A program made the position numbers and the translations under genes. From assembly GCA_025766275.1 (NCBI GenBank), contig JAFKAC010000045.1, forward strand, positions 248,001 through 312,000: a stretch of 64,000 bases of DNA, in the 5' to 3' direction. The notes under the pieces were generated by a model that searched no databases, had not been told where the DNA came from, and saw nothing but the letters and a program-made list of their open reading frames with translations. Positions 9,716-20,365 of the stretch are shown in pieces (position 1 is the first letter of the stretch; each line of letters opens with the position of its first letter). The stretch comes from Lactarius indigo (Eukaryota > Basidiomycota > Agaricomycetes > Russulales > Russulaceae).

Positions 9716-10990
9716 ATCGGCGTCCGATCTATACTCAATTCCAATCAAGAACCATAAAACAATCTATAACAGGAAATTTAAACGATCCAGAGCCCTCGCT
9801 CGCTCGCCCATGAGTTTATTTCCAAGAGTCGCTGGTCTGAAGCGGAACGAGGAGTCTTTGACAAGGTCTTTGACCGAGCAGACAGGGTGGCTCGTGCTCA
9901 CCTTGCCGCCACCTGCCCACTGGTTCAAAGAACCGTAAACTTTTCTTTTGCCAGCCCGCCGCATCCAGGAAGTAAAGCCGCCGTGATGAGGCACTAGTCC
10001 CGCGTTCATCAGATCGCCCCGGGATATTTGTCACGACCTCGCCTCGGTTACAATAACCCTCGTTTTTGATAGAGAAGCACCTCATGCTTGCGCTCAGTCT
10101 CTACGTGGCCACTGGTATCTGCCTCAACATTTGCTACCCTATGACTTTCCTAGTATGCTTGCTGGGTAATTAAATGACATGTTATTTTTTCTCTTCATCT
10201 ATGTCTCTGCGCTGGGCCTCGCCTCGTCTTATTTCACCCTCTGGCGCTGCACGGACCCGTCTCTTAGAGAACCAGATGAATGACCCTCGAAGATTGCACG
10301 ATGGATATGAAGATAATTTGGAAAATTGATTTCGCACGCAGTGGAGAAAAGCGAGAGAGAAAAAAAAAAAGGTTCTGTCATGTGAGGCTTTTGCTCCTCA
10401 TAGGACTAGGGCCTTGTGGGGTCGTGGTGGTACTACATTTAGTCGGTATAACGGTATTCTTCATTGCTTTACCCTCGAGCCACCGGAATTTGAGGGGGAA
10501 GCCAGGTTTTAGTGTCTCACCCGCCCTTGGCCAGGTAATTGCAGTGGGAAACCACCCGACGGCGACGGTAGCAATACAAGGGGCCCTTGCTCTAAATATA
10601 GTGCAGCACAAGGGTACGGTGGCACCATGAGCTGGTGCGTTAAAAGTCTACGGGTTAGGGGGAAAAAAAAAGAGGCAAATGGTCGGGGAATGAAGGAGCA
10701 GAGCGTAGATAATCCATCGCAATCAGCGTCATAAAAATAGTTTTTAAATACCACTCGAAACAGCGACGTCAGCGAAAATGTTGGTCCACTAAAAGGTTAA
10801 ACTCGAGCGCCTCATAAAATTGAACTGTCATAATGGAGACGAGTCTATTGTGAGAGGAAAATGGTCTGTGAAGGCAATGATCAGCTGAGAAGGATCTAAA
10901 ACGGCGGAATTAGTGAACTCGTACAACTGGGACCTGATAGTAAAAATTGTAGAGCGCGGTGGGGTTAGAGGTAAAGTTCAATGCGTTCAA
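9716..10990. repeat. diverged segmental duplicate, copy 2 (pairs with 5565-6900)
   Basis: Begins with the same lectin 3'-flank motif (attccaatcaagaacc) and runs through the same landmarks as copy 1. The region at 10310 (gataatttggaaaattgattt) matches the sequence downstream of HL2. It ends in the last exon of the secreted-protein gene, which here is intact. The two copies are too diverged to be recent. Confidence 0.6.
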
Positions 10991-12024
10991 CCCAAAATCG
11001 TAAATAAGAGTAGGCTGAGTCGTGCCATTAACTGCATTTGTCCAGGTCGCTACAATGGAGCGTATCACTCACATTGAGCACAAGTTATGAGGGACCCAAG
11101 AGGTAACAGGTACAACTCACCGTTGAGAGCTCCCGAGGTTGAGTCTAAACTCCAGATCGCCGCACCCGCTACAGTGACATCAAATTCAGTGCTTGAACAA
11201 GACTTAGGATCTGAGCGAGGTCTCACGTCCGGGATCAACATTAATAAACTCGATGGTGCTGTTTCTATGGTCAGTGATCTGGACTGTACCATTCCAGCAA
11301 AGTGATAAACCTACCTCAGAGTCTGAGGTGACAAAGGGAGTGTACCATAAGCACCGATGTTAAACGGGGCTTCGAACTCAGGGTCCTGAAACCGTATCGA
11401 TGCGAAAGAAACTAAAGTGAGATGGATGAAACCACCAGACGCGATACCGTACCTGGGCTACAAGGTTTGAGCCCGAAAACTCAACAGTGAGGTCTGGAAT
11501 AGCCGGATTGTGAGCGATGTCAAGATTGAGTCCGATCCTGAAGCAACGTATGTCAGAAGGTCATGGCGATAATCGCAAAACGTACGCACGGGCCTCGGCT
11601 CGCGTCATTTGCGACGTAGCCCAATCTTGTGTTGTCGGCGGCCTGGCGCACCTCGAGACGACCGGTAGTGCTAAGAGAGATTGGTGATTAGGGAATATAC
11701 TCAAAAAAAGATCTACTCACGACGAGCTGGGCTGCTGCGAAACCTGCCTACGGTTCGCGGCTATTTCCATAACCCCCAATCAGCATAATGGATCAACTTT
11801 AAACGATGGGAAAACCTCCACGCACTTTCGGTTGGAGATCGCCTGGTAGGAGGAAGGGGAGGGAGGCCCCTCGCGAAGCGCTGTCCATTCGTCTCGCGCT
11901 TCGTGAGCAAAGCAGCATCAACGAGTACAACAGTCCCCAAAAGAGCAACTGGAGCCACGAACAGTAAGAAGGCAAATGTCTGCACCATGAATGAACGTGC
12001 CAAGATGGACGACAGCAAGAGCAA
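10910..12024 (-). CDS. predicted secreted protein, multi-exon, with two apparent frame breaks
   Basis: Not a named family; the layout matches uncharacterised agaricomycete secreted or surface proteins. Exon 1 (12024-11826; an alternative ATG at 11988) encodes a hydrophobic signal segment followed by a Thr/Pro/Arg-rich stretch with the common motif GQRFARGLPPLPP. Further exons that splice in phase are 11760-11721, 11670-11590, 11537-11453 and 11385 onward; the last two coding blocks are joined by the 11120-11050 intron and end at a TAA at 10910. Coding phase is lost twice: near 11345 (before WYTPFVTSDSEV) and near 11220 (after NVDPGRE). Both could be unrecognised introns, indels in a decaying gene, or sequence errors. 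Asn-X-Ser/Thr sites are frequent in the last exons, fitting secretion. Confidence 0.5.
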
Positions 12025-12573
12025 GAGTGGACGCGAGTTTCAGCCCGGGAGAGATGGAGATGACATATGCGCCCGTATTTATTCCGATATTGATATTTTT
12101 AGTTTATCAGTTCTTCGGTGCAGTACAAGCGGGGAGGCTCTAGCTTGACGACGTCTTGCCGTATACGCGATGGGGTGCGAGGGGATTTACCGAGGTCCAC
12201 CCGACTGAAATCCTTCTCACAGTTTTCGAGACCGATCCTTGCTTGGACCGCCTGGAGCATTTTTGCCTTCTCTTGATGACGGCCCTCTCGCGTGGCATAA
12301 CTATTTTCCTTCCTACAGAGCTGTGCGTAAGGTAGTAGGGAGGGACGTGATGCGTGGGCGTGTACCTGAACAAAGAACAACACGTGGCGTTTTCGACGGA
12401 GTATAGCGAAAAGTTAATTCCGATACTTGGCCGTGACGCATGACGCATGATGCATAATGCTTGGTGTATGACGCTATACAGTGGCCTTCGCTCGAGCTAT
12501 TTTTGATGACACGGCAGCCCACAAGGATAGGGACGGCGTCCTTCCAATAAGCCGATGTCACTTGAAGTCAAAT
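12025..12573. other. upstream flank, no gene
   Basis: Spacer between the secreted-protein gene and the Plavaka element. It holds a short run of tgacgcatga-type repeats near 12430-12470 but no coding frame I would defend. Confidence 0.4.
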
Positions 12574-12575
12574 GA

Positions 12576-12610
12576 CATCAGGAAAAACCTCCCGCGCTAG
12601 CGAGAGATAA
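12576..12610 (+). repeat. left terminal inverted repeat of Plavaka
   Basis: 35 bases identical to the reverse complement of 41961-41995. The inner side is AT-rich with several gataat words, as at the other end. Confidence 0.9.
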
Positions 12611-12730
12611 TGCCGCGCTAAATTAGTTATAATTTGGATAATGCGGGTGGCGTACTAGTAATTAATGATAATCACTAGTAATGACAGTAGTTCACATAAT
12701 CGCTTATGAGATAATATAATGGAGGGTTCA

Positions 12731-15700
12731 TTACGACAAAAATCTAAGGTAGGTATCTCGGTCACTGAAGGGATTTATATAAAATGTATGACATAACTCA
12801 AGTACTGAATAAGTGTTCCAGTCCTGAGGTATAGTACGATGACTAAAACAAGGAAATAAATGTATGCTAGAAACGATAGAGCTGACCGGAATGATGCTAG
12901 CATGCCGGTGGCCATTGTGCATCGACCGAGAGACTCTGTACATTAAGTGATTGGCATCGGGCATGGTAGGAATGGTAGAAAACCATTCGACATATGCCAG
13001 ATGAGTTGGAAGCGCAGCCACTGCAGTGTCCAATGACGGAAACACCTCTGGGATTGCCCTATATGGTAACTGAAAGACAACACGGACTTGTGCTATTCGG
13101 TAGCCTAAGTAGCAATTAGATTGATCAGGGGCGTCGATATAATTGGAACCTACCACTATTTCCACCTGTGCTATTTTGAGAGCTACTGCGAACAAGAGCA
13201 GTGTCAAAGCGTGATGGTATGTGGCGCCCGCGTGAGTCCTCTTGTTCCGGCCGGACATGAATTGCATCCACTACTTCGGGGTGGCCATCCGACTGGAATT
13301 TGATCTTGTGATATGTTGGGACTGAGCGGAAAGGAATCAGCGTGTCAGCAGCCAGAGCTCTTAAGTTAGCTGCCGAAGCGTTGGGGTGATTCATCTGAGC
13401 GATGAAATCGGCGAGCGCATCCTGAAATTCGACAGCGCCATACCTCACAGCAAGGACATCAAATGATGTTGCCCTTGTAGATGGGTGTAGCGTTATCTTT
13501 ATATGCCGTGTGGTGGGCTGTGGAGGTCCACTTGGCTGAGAAATTTGCGCGTTCTCCTGGTCGACCCCCTGCCGCTGTCTAACGAAGGCAATGTACTGTT
13601 GCACCTTCTCGCGGCGCTCTAGCCAGGCAGTCATTTGTTGGTATTCATTCTTGCGGTTTGTCGCACGGTAAGCATCCTTTGTGAAGTCGATGTGAAGGCG
13701 CTCCGTTTGCTCCGTATTGTAATTGTCCGTGGTACCGAATAGCGTGATCGAAGATGAGTAATGAATGAGACTGTGTACCTTTGGAATGTTGAAGTGATCG
13801 CGAATGCCCAGATCAACGAAAATAGATTTATTACTGTGGAAGTTAGCCAGGGAATCGTCAAGGCGGCGCAGAGTTTCAGTTGTTTGAGAAGGAAGCTGAG
13901 CGAGATATAGGAAATCGAGTAGCGCGCGTGTAGTTCGGATTAGCCGCAAAGGTGCTTGTCCGGAGGGAAGAGGGTGGTCAACAGTCAGACCCAGGAGTAT
14001 TCGGCACAAGTTCTTGTGTTCTAAGCCTGTGACGCGAGAAAGACCTGATATACCCTTTGCGAATGTGGCGATATGATGATTAGGAGGCAATGATCGACAG
14101 CGTGCATCAATTGTGACTGGTCCGAATGCGCTTCTCAGCCACGCCATCAGGTGCTTCATGACGCCCTGCAGCAGCTGATGCAGGATATCTGGCGTGATGG
14201 AGATGAATATATTAGAGAGTGCGAAAGATTTCCAAAATGGATGGAATACGGGCTTAAGGCCCACTTCACGACAAGCCGCGTGGAATGTGCGGACCTCCTC
14301 ATCCGCCAAGAGATATGTGTCGATGGCTTCATTGTAGCTGCGTGGAGGGAACCTAGCGTATTCACCTAGTCTGTCAAGAGTGACTGTACACTTTGGACAA
14401 CGGCCATTGTATGTGCACATTACCAATGCCTGTTCGGGATAGTTGCCAACAAAGATGGCGAATATGGGATGGCACCGGCGCCAAATCCCATCCCCACTCA
14501 TCATCGCGATACCGCTTTCACTGTAGCGCGTGGCCGGGACTAGTAGTTTACGCATGCAAGAGTGAAATAGATTTGCTAGAGCGTGGCGGCGAGCTGCCTG
14601 ATTAGTGATCCATTCTAGCTTGGTGGTTGGAATGTAGCCGATCAATAGCTGGGCGTGACGTGACGGCTTGCGACAAATGGCTTTTGGAATGTTGCCGATG
14701 GTGAGGTAGACGGGATATGCGGCTTTCCCTCAGAAAAGGGTCAACTGCGTCTTGTCGGAGGACAGTATCAGTGGGACCACAGTTGCACCAGGCTGTTGCG
14801 ATTTGAGGGACGTCTGTTGCCACGATGCGTAAGTATTTGCATTCATTCGAGAAAGTGTGTGCACCTGTACTGCCCACCACCAGTCTCCCGTATGCATTTC
14901 GCTGTAGATGCGGCACGTGCGCTCGGGATCGGCATAGTGGCGCTCTGGCACAAATGCTAACTCATGCACAAATTCGGGGTCACCGTAAAGGGACCGAATA
15001 CATTGCATTACATCCCGGAAATAAAAAGACAGTCTTTCACCTCCAACGGTAAAGTCCTCGCACTCGAATGGTGGTCGGCCAGGTAAAGTGTCAATGATGC
15101 GATCGAGCTCTTTAGCAGATCTAAACGAAAGTCCTAACCGGTCGGAAACCTTCCTTGACGTGTCAGTGTAAATGTGAATTGAATAGGGCAGTGTTCATAC
15201 CTCGGGAATTTGAAGCAGCCCTGTCAGAGCTGACGATGTCGGCCCGCACGTCTTAGCCCAAAGTGCAATCTCCCAATCACACTGGGAGTGAAAGGGAGCC
15301 CAGACTGAGGTATTGAGTGCATCTTCACGGGACCGATAGCCTGATTGACCGCGAAACGGATCAGGCATTGGGGTGCCTGGGACACCATGCGGAAAGCTGT
15401 CGACGATCACTTGAGCCTGACTGCCAGTAGTGTTGCTGTCGCCGCTGTCACGTATGGGTGAATTTGGTGGTGGAGTTGATGGCCGCAGAGTTTCAGATGA
15501 GGGTGGAACCGATGATTGCACCCCGCTAGCGTGTTCTTGATCAGCGTCAACTGTAGCGCCGATGTCTTGAACTAGTGCTTCCCAGATGTCGGCGTCCATA
15601 GCATCTGCGGTATCCGCCGCGTCGGCACCTGCAGTATCGGCATCCACAAAGCTGCCATCGTCTGTGACATCCATCGCTCGGGTAGTGTCGGCGTCATGCG

Positions 15701-15992
15701 TGGCGTGAATGGCATGCAGAGTATCTGAAGCACACATGAGTGGATACCGTCATGCACATGGTTGGACGATACCTATATTGTGCTCATCACCAGTGTCACC
15801 TTGTACGCTCTGTGGTGCTGGAGTTGAAGCGGACAACCGCAGAGAACTGGCCGTCTGAAACGTCGATGGTGTTTGTAACGCTGCATGCACGATACGGCAG
15901 TGTGTACGCTGAGATCTGCTAAGGTGTTGAGACAAACCACGCGGGTTGAAAACCTTCTTGCACCCAGGACAATGGACTTGTACAGTATTCAT
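12731..15992 (-). pseudogene. Plavaka transposase, one nonsense codon
   Basis: Five exons splice in frame: 15992-15773, 15724-15201, 15149-14865, 14813-13166 and 13104-12731, about 1,016 codons. The start ATG at 15992 opens a zinc finger (CPGCKKVF, then QHL and a Cys), the usual N-terminus of Plavaka transposases. An acidic, low-complexity region follows in exon 2. The catalytic core holds the hallmark pieces MHTGDWWWA, ILSSDKTQLTLF, IGYIPTTKLEWIT and TEQTERLHIDFTKDAYRAT. The C-terminal exon has RIAQVRVVFQLP and HLAYVEWF. One in-frame TGA (14730-14732), just after TQLTLF, interrupts it; CGA is the likely ancestor. As it stands the copy would need a helper transposase. Exon limits are from splice consensus and frame only. 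Confidence 0.85.
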
Positions 15993-16019
15993 GGTTTGAG
16001 GTAAGAGCAGACGACCCTG

Positions 16020-16444
16020 CTTAAGAAGCCCGTCAAGCAGGCACCACGTGCGAGACGGACAAAATAAAGTTTCAGTGAATCAGTAAGCTTGAATGCCCGA
16101 GCGGGCACCACGTACGAGAAGGAAGTGAGTCGAAGCATCGAGACCAAAACCGAATCAAGCGAACGCTGCAACTTCGCGGTAATAAGTACAGACCAGCAAG
16201 CTTAGATGGCCAAGCAGCCACCACGTGCAAGAAGGAATCGCGTCGAAGCATCAAGATCGGAACCGAATTGAGCAAATGCTGCAACTTCACGGTAATGAGC
16301 AATAGAGTTTCAGTGAACCAGCAAACTGAATGATCAAGCGGGCACCACGTACGAGAAGAAAGCGTGTTGAAGCATCGAGATCAAAACCGAATCGAGCGAA
16401 CGCCGCAACTTCACGATAATAAGCACGGACCAACGAGCTTAGAT
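16020..16444. repeat. CACGT-containing repeats of the Plavaka spacer, left part
   Basis: Four imperfect units of roughly 65-125 bp, each containing a form of caccacgtacgagaaggaa followed by gtcgaagcatcgagatc and a gcaacttcgcggtaat segment (motif starts near 16038, 16104, 16218, 16343). They lie upstream of the transposase start and continue at 38690 beyond gypsy A. Likely promoter or transposase-binding repeats; the function is inferred. Confidence 0.65.
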
Positions 16445-17032
16445 TGTTACGCCCTAGCAGGGGCGTGGGTTCTAAAGGTTCTGAGTCACACAAGTATCAA
16501 GCGAAGACCTCTGTTGTCTTATTGCTATGAAATACGAGTGGTAAAAGTGTGGCACAAGGTGCAGCACTACTCTGTAATGTAGGACTCCTCGTCCGAAGTG
16601 TCTAACACTTCTCTACACTTGATCTTGCTAGTGCACAGAGTATAACAGGTGTGACGCGTTGATATAGTTCAACTGCAAAGACTTCGAGGTGTCCTGGTTA
16701 GGGACTGAGGTAGGGGATGCACAAGAAGAGAGGGAGAAGACGAGGTCACACCAAAGTACGGAGGCAAGGTTGCTAGATTGCAAACGAAGCCAAGTCTGGC
16801 TTCCTACGGTCTATGGTACAGGTTTATATAGGACAGGGTTCCAAACAACATGAACACAAGTCCACACAATATCAAAGAGACTAAACGGAGTAAACAGAAG
16901 TTTGGATCAAGGAAACAGCGCCACTGGTAACAGTAGCTCCTTTGGTAACAAGGTATAGTACAGAAAGGGGAGCAAGGGAAAGGCAGGGTGGAGACATACT
17001 GTGACTTAGGTCCGAAGCGTCGGATCATAACA
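16445..17032 (-). repeat. 3' LTR of gypsy A
   Basis: 588 bp, from tgttacgccc to cggatcataaca. Differs from the 5' LTR at one base only (16903 T versus 38555 C, a CpG site). Confidence 0.95.
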
Positions 17033-17058
17033 TGAGCCCCTCTCTAAGTCAACTCTCC

Positions 17059-18309
17059 CTAGAGTGCTTCGAAGTCCATTAGGTCGTAGACATCGTTGTC
17101 TACATCGTTGGAGGGGGTGCTTTCGCGAGGGAGGGGGCAGCGATGTTGGCGAAGGAAGTTGAAGGGACCATAGGCCCCACACTTGCGACAATTTTCATAC
17201 TTGGGGCACTTGATTTCTTCGTGGCTGTTGCTGGTAAAACACTTGCCACACCATTGAGTGCGTTCTTCTGGGGCTGGCCAGAGGCACTGATAAGGGAAGT
17301 GGTCAGTGCTGGAACACCTCCAGCAAAACTTCTGTTTTTGAGGGCAGGCAAAGGAGAGGTGGTCTTCAGACTGACACCTGTAACAAAGTCGAATGGTGCC
17401 AGTCTCCTTCTTGTTGGTTCTGCGCTTGCGTCTCTTCTTCCTTTCTGCAGAGGGGCTAGGTCCCTCTGGTTTGTCGTGGAGTCTTGGCATGGAGTGGTAG
17501 CGAGGTGGAGCAGGGGCAGGAATGGGGTGGACTTCAAAGGGGTGAGTTTCTTCTTCCGGAGGGGGGGGGTGTAGTGTGAGCCATCGGTCTGCAATCCGGA
17601 CATAGGCCTTGTGTTCTTGCAGCCTTCTCCGGGTGCTGGTTAGTTGCATGTCCATGTTGAGGAGGTGCCTTTTGAGTGGCTCCATCGTCTTGTACAGGCC
17701 TTCAATCTCCTTTCGGAGGGCCTTCTGGTTTCGCAAGAGTCGGCGAGTCCTGGAGACTTCTGCTGTGAGGCGGTCATCTCTCAGGTCTTCTAGGACTTCA
17801 TCGACTTGTCTGGCTGTGGGGGAAGCTTCGTCCAAGTTCTGCATCTGAGCTGGGGTGATGGGGGGAGCTGGATTGTGGGGGTCGTCGTCTCTGGGAAGGA
17901 GGAAAAGGGGGAGGCCATAGTGAGGGAGGTTTTTGCCCATGGTGCCGATGACATCTTCTTTGTTTTCACTGATCTTGATCCATTTGGCATCCTTTCGGAT
18001 GTACGAGGTTGGGTCAGCATTGTCAGGGATGAGGAAGTGGACATAGCGGCTGCTCCAGGGGTCATTCAAGAAGAAGGGGTGGCCAGGGTCGTCGTCTTCT
18101 TCAGTAGTGATGTGCATCCTTTCATAGTTAATGGGGAGTGCGTCCATGGTTGGGTCGTTGACTAGTTCGCTGAGACGGGCCATGGTTACTCTAGGATCAG
18201 GGGGGGAGGTGGTAGGTTGGTGTATCTCGGGAGTAGGGGGAGCTGTGTGTCCAGGAGGGGGAACGCGAAGGGCTATTCCTCCTCCTTCTGTTTCTATGAC
18301 GCTGGGCAT
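17059..18309 (-). CDS. gypsy A third ORF: proline-rich, coiled-coil, zinc-knuckle protein
   Basis: About 416 residues from the ATG at 18309 (MPSVIETEGG), starting some 50 nt after the pol stop. N-terminal part proline-rich; then a region with DDPGHPFF and GTMGKNLPHYG; then a charged segment (MEPLKRHLLNMDMQLTSTRR) likely to form a coiled coil; then clustered Cys/His motifs: CYRCQSEDHLSFAC, CWRCSSTDHFPYQC, CGKCFTSNSHEEIKC and CRKCGAYGPF; and a short acidic tail ending YDLMDFEAL. It is distinct from Gag, which has its own knuckle. Gypsy B carries a clear homologue in the same place. Nucleic-acid binding is likely from the knuckles; the role in the element's life cycle is unknown. Confidence 0.8.
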   Translation of the reverse strand: MPSVIETEGGGIALRVPPPGHTAPPTPEIHQPTTSPPDPRVTMARLSELVNDPTMDALPINYERMHITTEEDDDPGHPFFLNDPWSSRYVHFLIPDNADPTSYIRKDAKWIKISENKEDVIGTMGKNLPHYGLPLFLLPRDDDPHNPAPPITPAQMQNLDEASPTARQVDEVLEDLRDDRLTAEVSRTRRLLRNQKALRKEIEGLYKTMEPLKRHLLNMDMQLTSTRRRLQEHKAYVRIADRWLTLHPPPPEEETHPFEVHPIPAPAPPRYHSMPRLHDKPEGPSPSAERKKRRKRRTNKKETGTIRLCYRCQSEDHLSFACPQKQKFCWRCSSTDHFPYQCLWPAPEERTQWCGKCFTSNSHEEIKCPKYENCRKCGAYGPFNFLRQHRCPLPRESTPSNDVDNDVYDLMDFEAL

Positions 18310-18360
18310 GGTGGGATCGATGGGTTGTGGTTCCTGGATGAGTGCAGGCAAGGAGGGGGG

Positions 18361-19763
18361 TCATGCTGGGAAGGGAGAATAGCCAGAGGAGGGTGTGACA
18401 GAGGGTGTTTCGTCAAAGGAGCCTCTTTCCATGGCACGAGCAACAAGACGTTCTACAGAGGAGGAGCGAGAGGGCATGGTGAGGAAGTTAGTGGGGAAGG
18501 TGGTTGCTGTTCGTACTGTTACTTCCTTTTGTTTTAACCATTGCTTTGCTCCTTCGCTTCTGGGGTTGCTTTCAAAGTGTTCCTGGATAAGTTCTGGGGC
18601 GTTGAGGTTCTTTTCTGGTTCCCAACTGTTGTGTGCATCGGAGTATCCCTTCCACTTGATTAGGAACTGTAACTGGTTCCTGTGGCGTCTTGTTTCTAGT
18701 ATTTTCTCGACTTCCCACTCCTGTTCCCCATCTACTAGATCTGGGGGTGGTTCCGTAAAGTTCTTTCCATGTATGGAGGTTTCTTTGTATGGCATCAGGA
18801 GGGACGCATGGAATACTGGGTGGATCCGCCATTGATGGGGAAGTTTCAGGGCATATGTGGTGGCGGAGATCTTCTTTGTGACCCTGAAGGGTCCATATCT
18901 TTTTGGGGCTAACTTGAAACTAGGGTGCGTTGTTTTCAAGTTCCTGGCATCCAGCCACACACTATCTCCTTCTGTGTGTTGTTCGAAGCGAGAGGATCCT
19001 TTGTAGAGTGACTGTGCATGGGTAATTGCTGCCTGGGCAATTGCTGCCTGGGCAGTCCTTCTGGCTTCCTGGATTCGCTCCAATCTCTCTTGTGTTCCTG
19101 GTACTGTGGTCGTTCTTTCTGGTTGGTGTACTCTTGGGATGTACCCAAGGATTAATTCGTAGGGTGCCTTTTTAGTGGTTGCGCTTGGCCAGGAGTTGTG
19201 GGTGTACTGTGCCAGTGGTAGTAGCTCCGTCCAATTGTCTTGTTGATGGTTTATGAACATTCGGAGGTACTGCTCTAACCACTGGTTCGTTCGCTCTGAT
19301 TGTCCATCTGTTTGTGGGTGGTATGCTGTGCTGATGTTTTGTTCTATGTCAAGCACTCTGCACAGTTCTTTGATGAACTTCGCTGTGAATCTGGGGTCTC
19401 TGTCGGAGATGACCCTTCTTGGTAGTCCATAGTGTGGCAGGACAGTTTTGGCATAGAGTTTTGCCACTCCTTCTGCGTCTATTGTTTCGCTGCATGGGAT
19501 AAAGAAGGCTGCTTTGGAACAGTCATGATCCGTGATGGTGAGAATTGTGTCATTGTCTTCTGATTGGGGTAGCTTTGTGATGAAGTCTAGAGCGATGGTT
19601 TCAAAAGGGAGTGCTTCTGGGTTAGTCTTGATGGGGAATATCGGTGGTTTCGGGTTCCCAGGGAAGTTCTTGTTTGATTGGCATGTGGCACAGCCCTTTA
19701 CATATGCGGATATGTCGTCTTTCATGTTTGGCCACCAAAAGTCTTGTGACACTAACCACAAGG
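18361..19763 (-). CDS. gypsy A pol, 3' part: integrase and chromodomain
   Basis: C-terminal half of Pol, separated from its N-terminal half by element B. It starts inside the integrase zinc-binding domain (CATCQ, giving the two Cys of HHCC), continues through the catalytic core ([41 protein letters not shown] with the glutamate of DDE), and ends with a GPY/F-type module (KLAPKRYGPFRV) and a chromodomain (FLIKWKGYSDAHNSWEPEKN). A chromodomain is typical of chromoviruses and directs integration to marked chromatin. Stop at 18361. No frame breaks. Confidence 0.95.
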
Positions 19764-20331
19764 TGTAACGCCACTACAGGGGTGTTGCGTACGGCCTGTA
19801 CTAAGTCAGTCAGTCGTTCGGTAGTCAAAGCTCAAAGGCTCGACTTCAGCAAGAATGGTGCACAAGAGTCACAAGGACGTATGTCACTTGGACTGTAGAG
19901 GAGGGCTAAGACTCGAAGGTCTAGCGAAGACAGAATGGGGGGGTCGAAGAGACTCTGCGTAGACGAGTGTAGTATTACACAAGAAGTCTAGTCTACCGTA
20001 CAAGCTAGGTATGACTAGGGTTAAATAGAACTCGCGCTGTGTGGCTGTTACAAACAGATGGCGCCATCGCCCAATCAAGGGAGAAAGGAGGGGACATATA
20101 GGGAACAAAGTAAAGCTATATCGAGGATAATGGAGAATCACGCGGGGTCGCGCGTGAGAGGGAACAAGTCGGAAACTAACACATGTCAAGCTTTATCAAG
20201 AGAGAACATCAATAAGCAAGGCGTGTGATGGAAACCGGGTAATTGTAACGTCCGCGTAGTCGTACAGGGCTCGTATAGTGTGGGAAGGGAATAGTGGTAA
20301 AGAAAGAGACGAGTCCAAGAAAATCGTAACA
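19764..20331 (-). repeat. 3' LTR of gypsy B
   Basis: 568 bp, tgtaacgcc to aaatcgtaaca. Five differences from the 5' LTR, at 19783, 20034, 20069, 20211 and 20224, every one a CpG/TpG or CpG/CpA exchange. Confidence 0.95.
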
Positions 20332-20365
20332 TTACCCCCCGTCTTGGTCTGAAGACGCCTCGACT

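Noticed and set aside
12430..12480. Possible CRISPR-like short repeats
   Set aside because: Only a few overlapping tgacgcatga words without regular spacers; a eukaryotic low-complexity tract.
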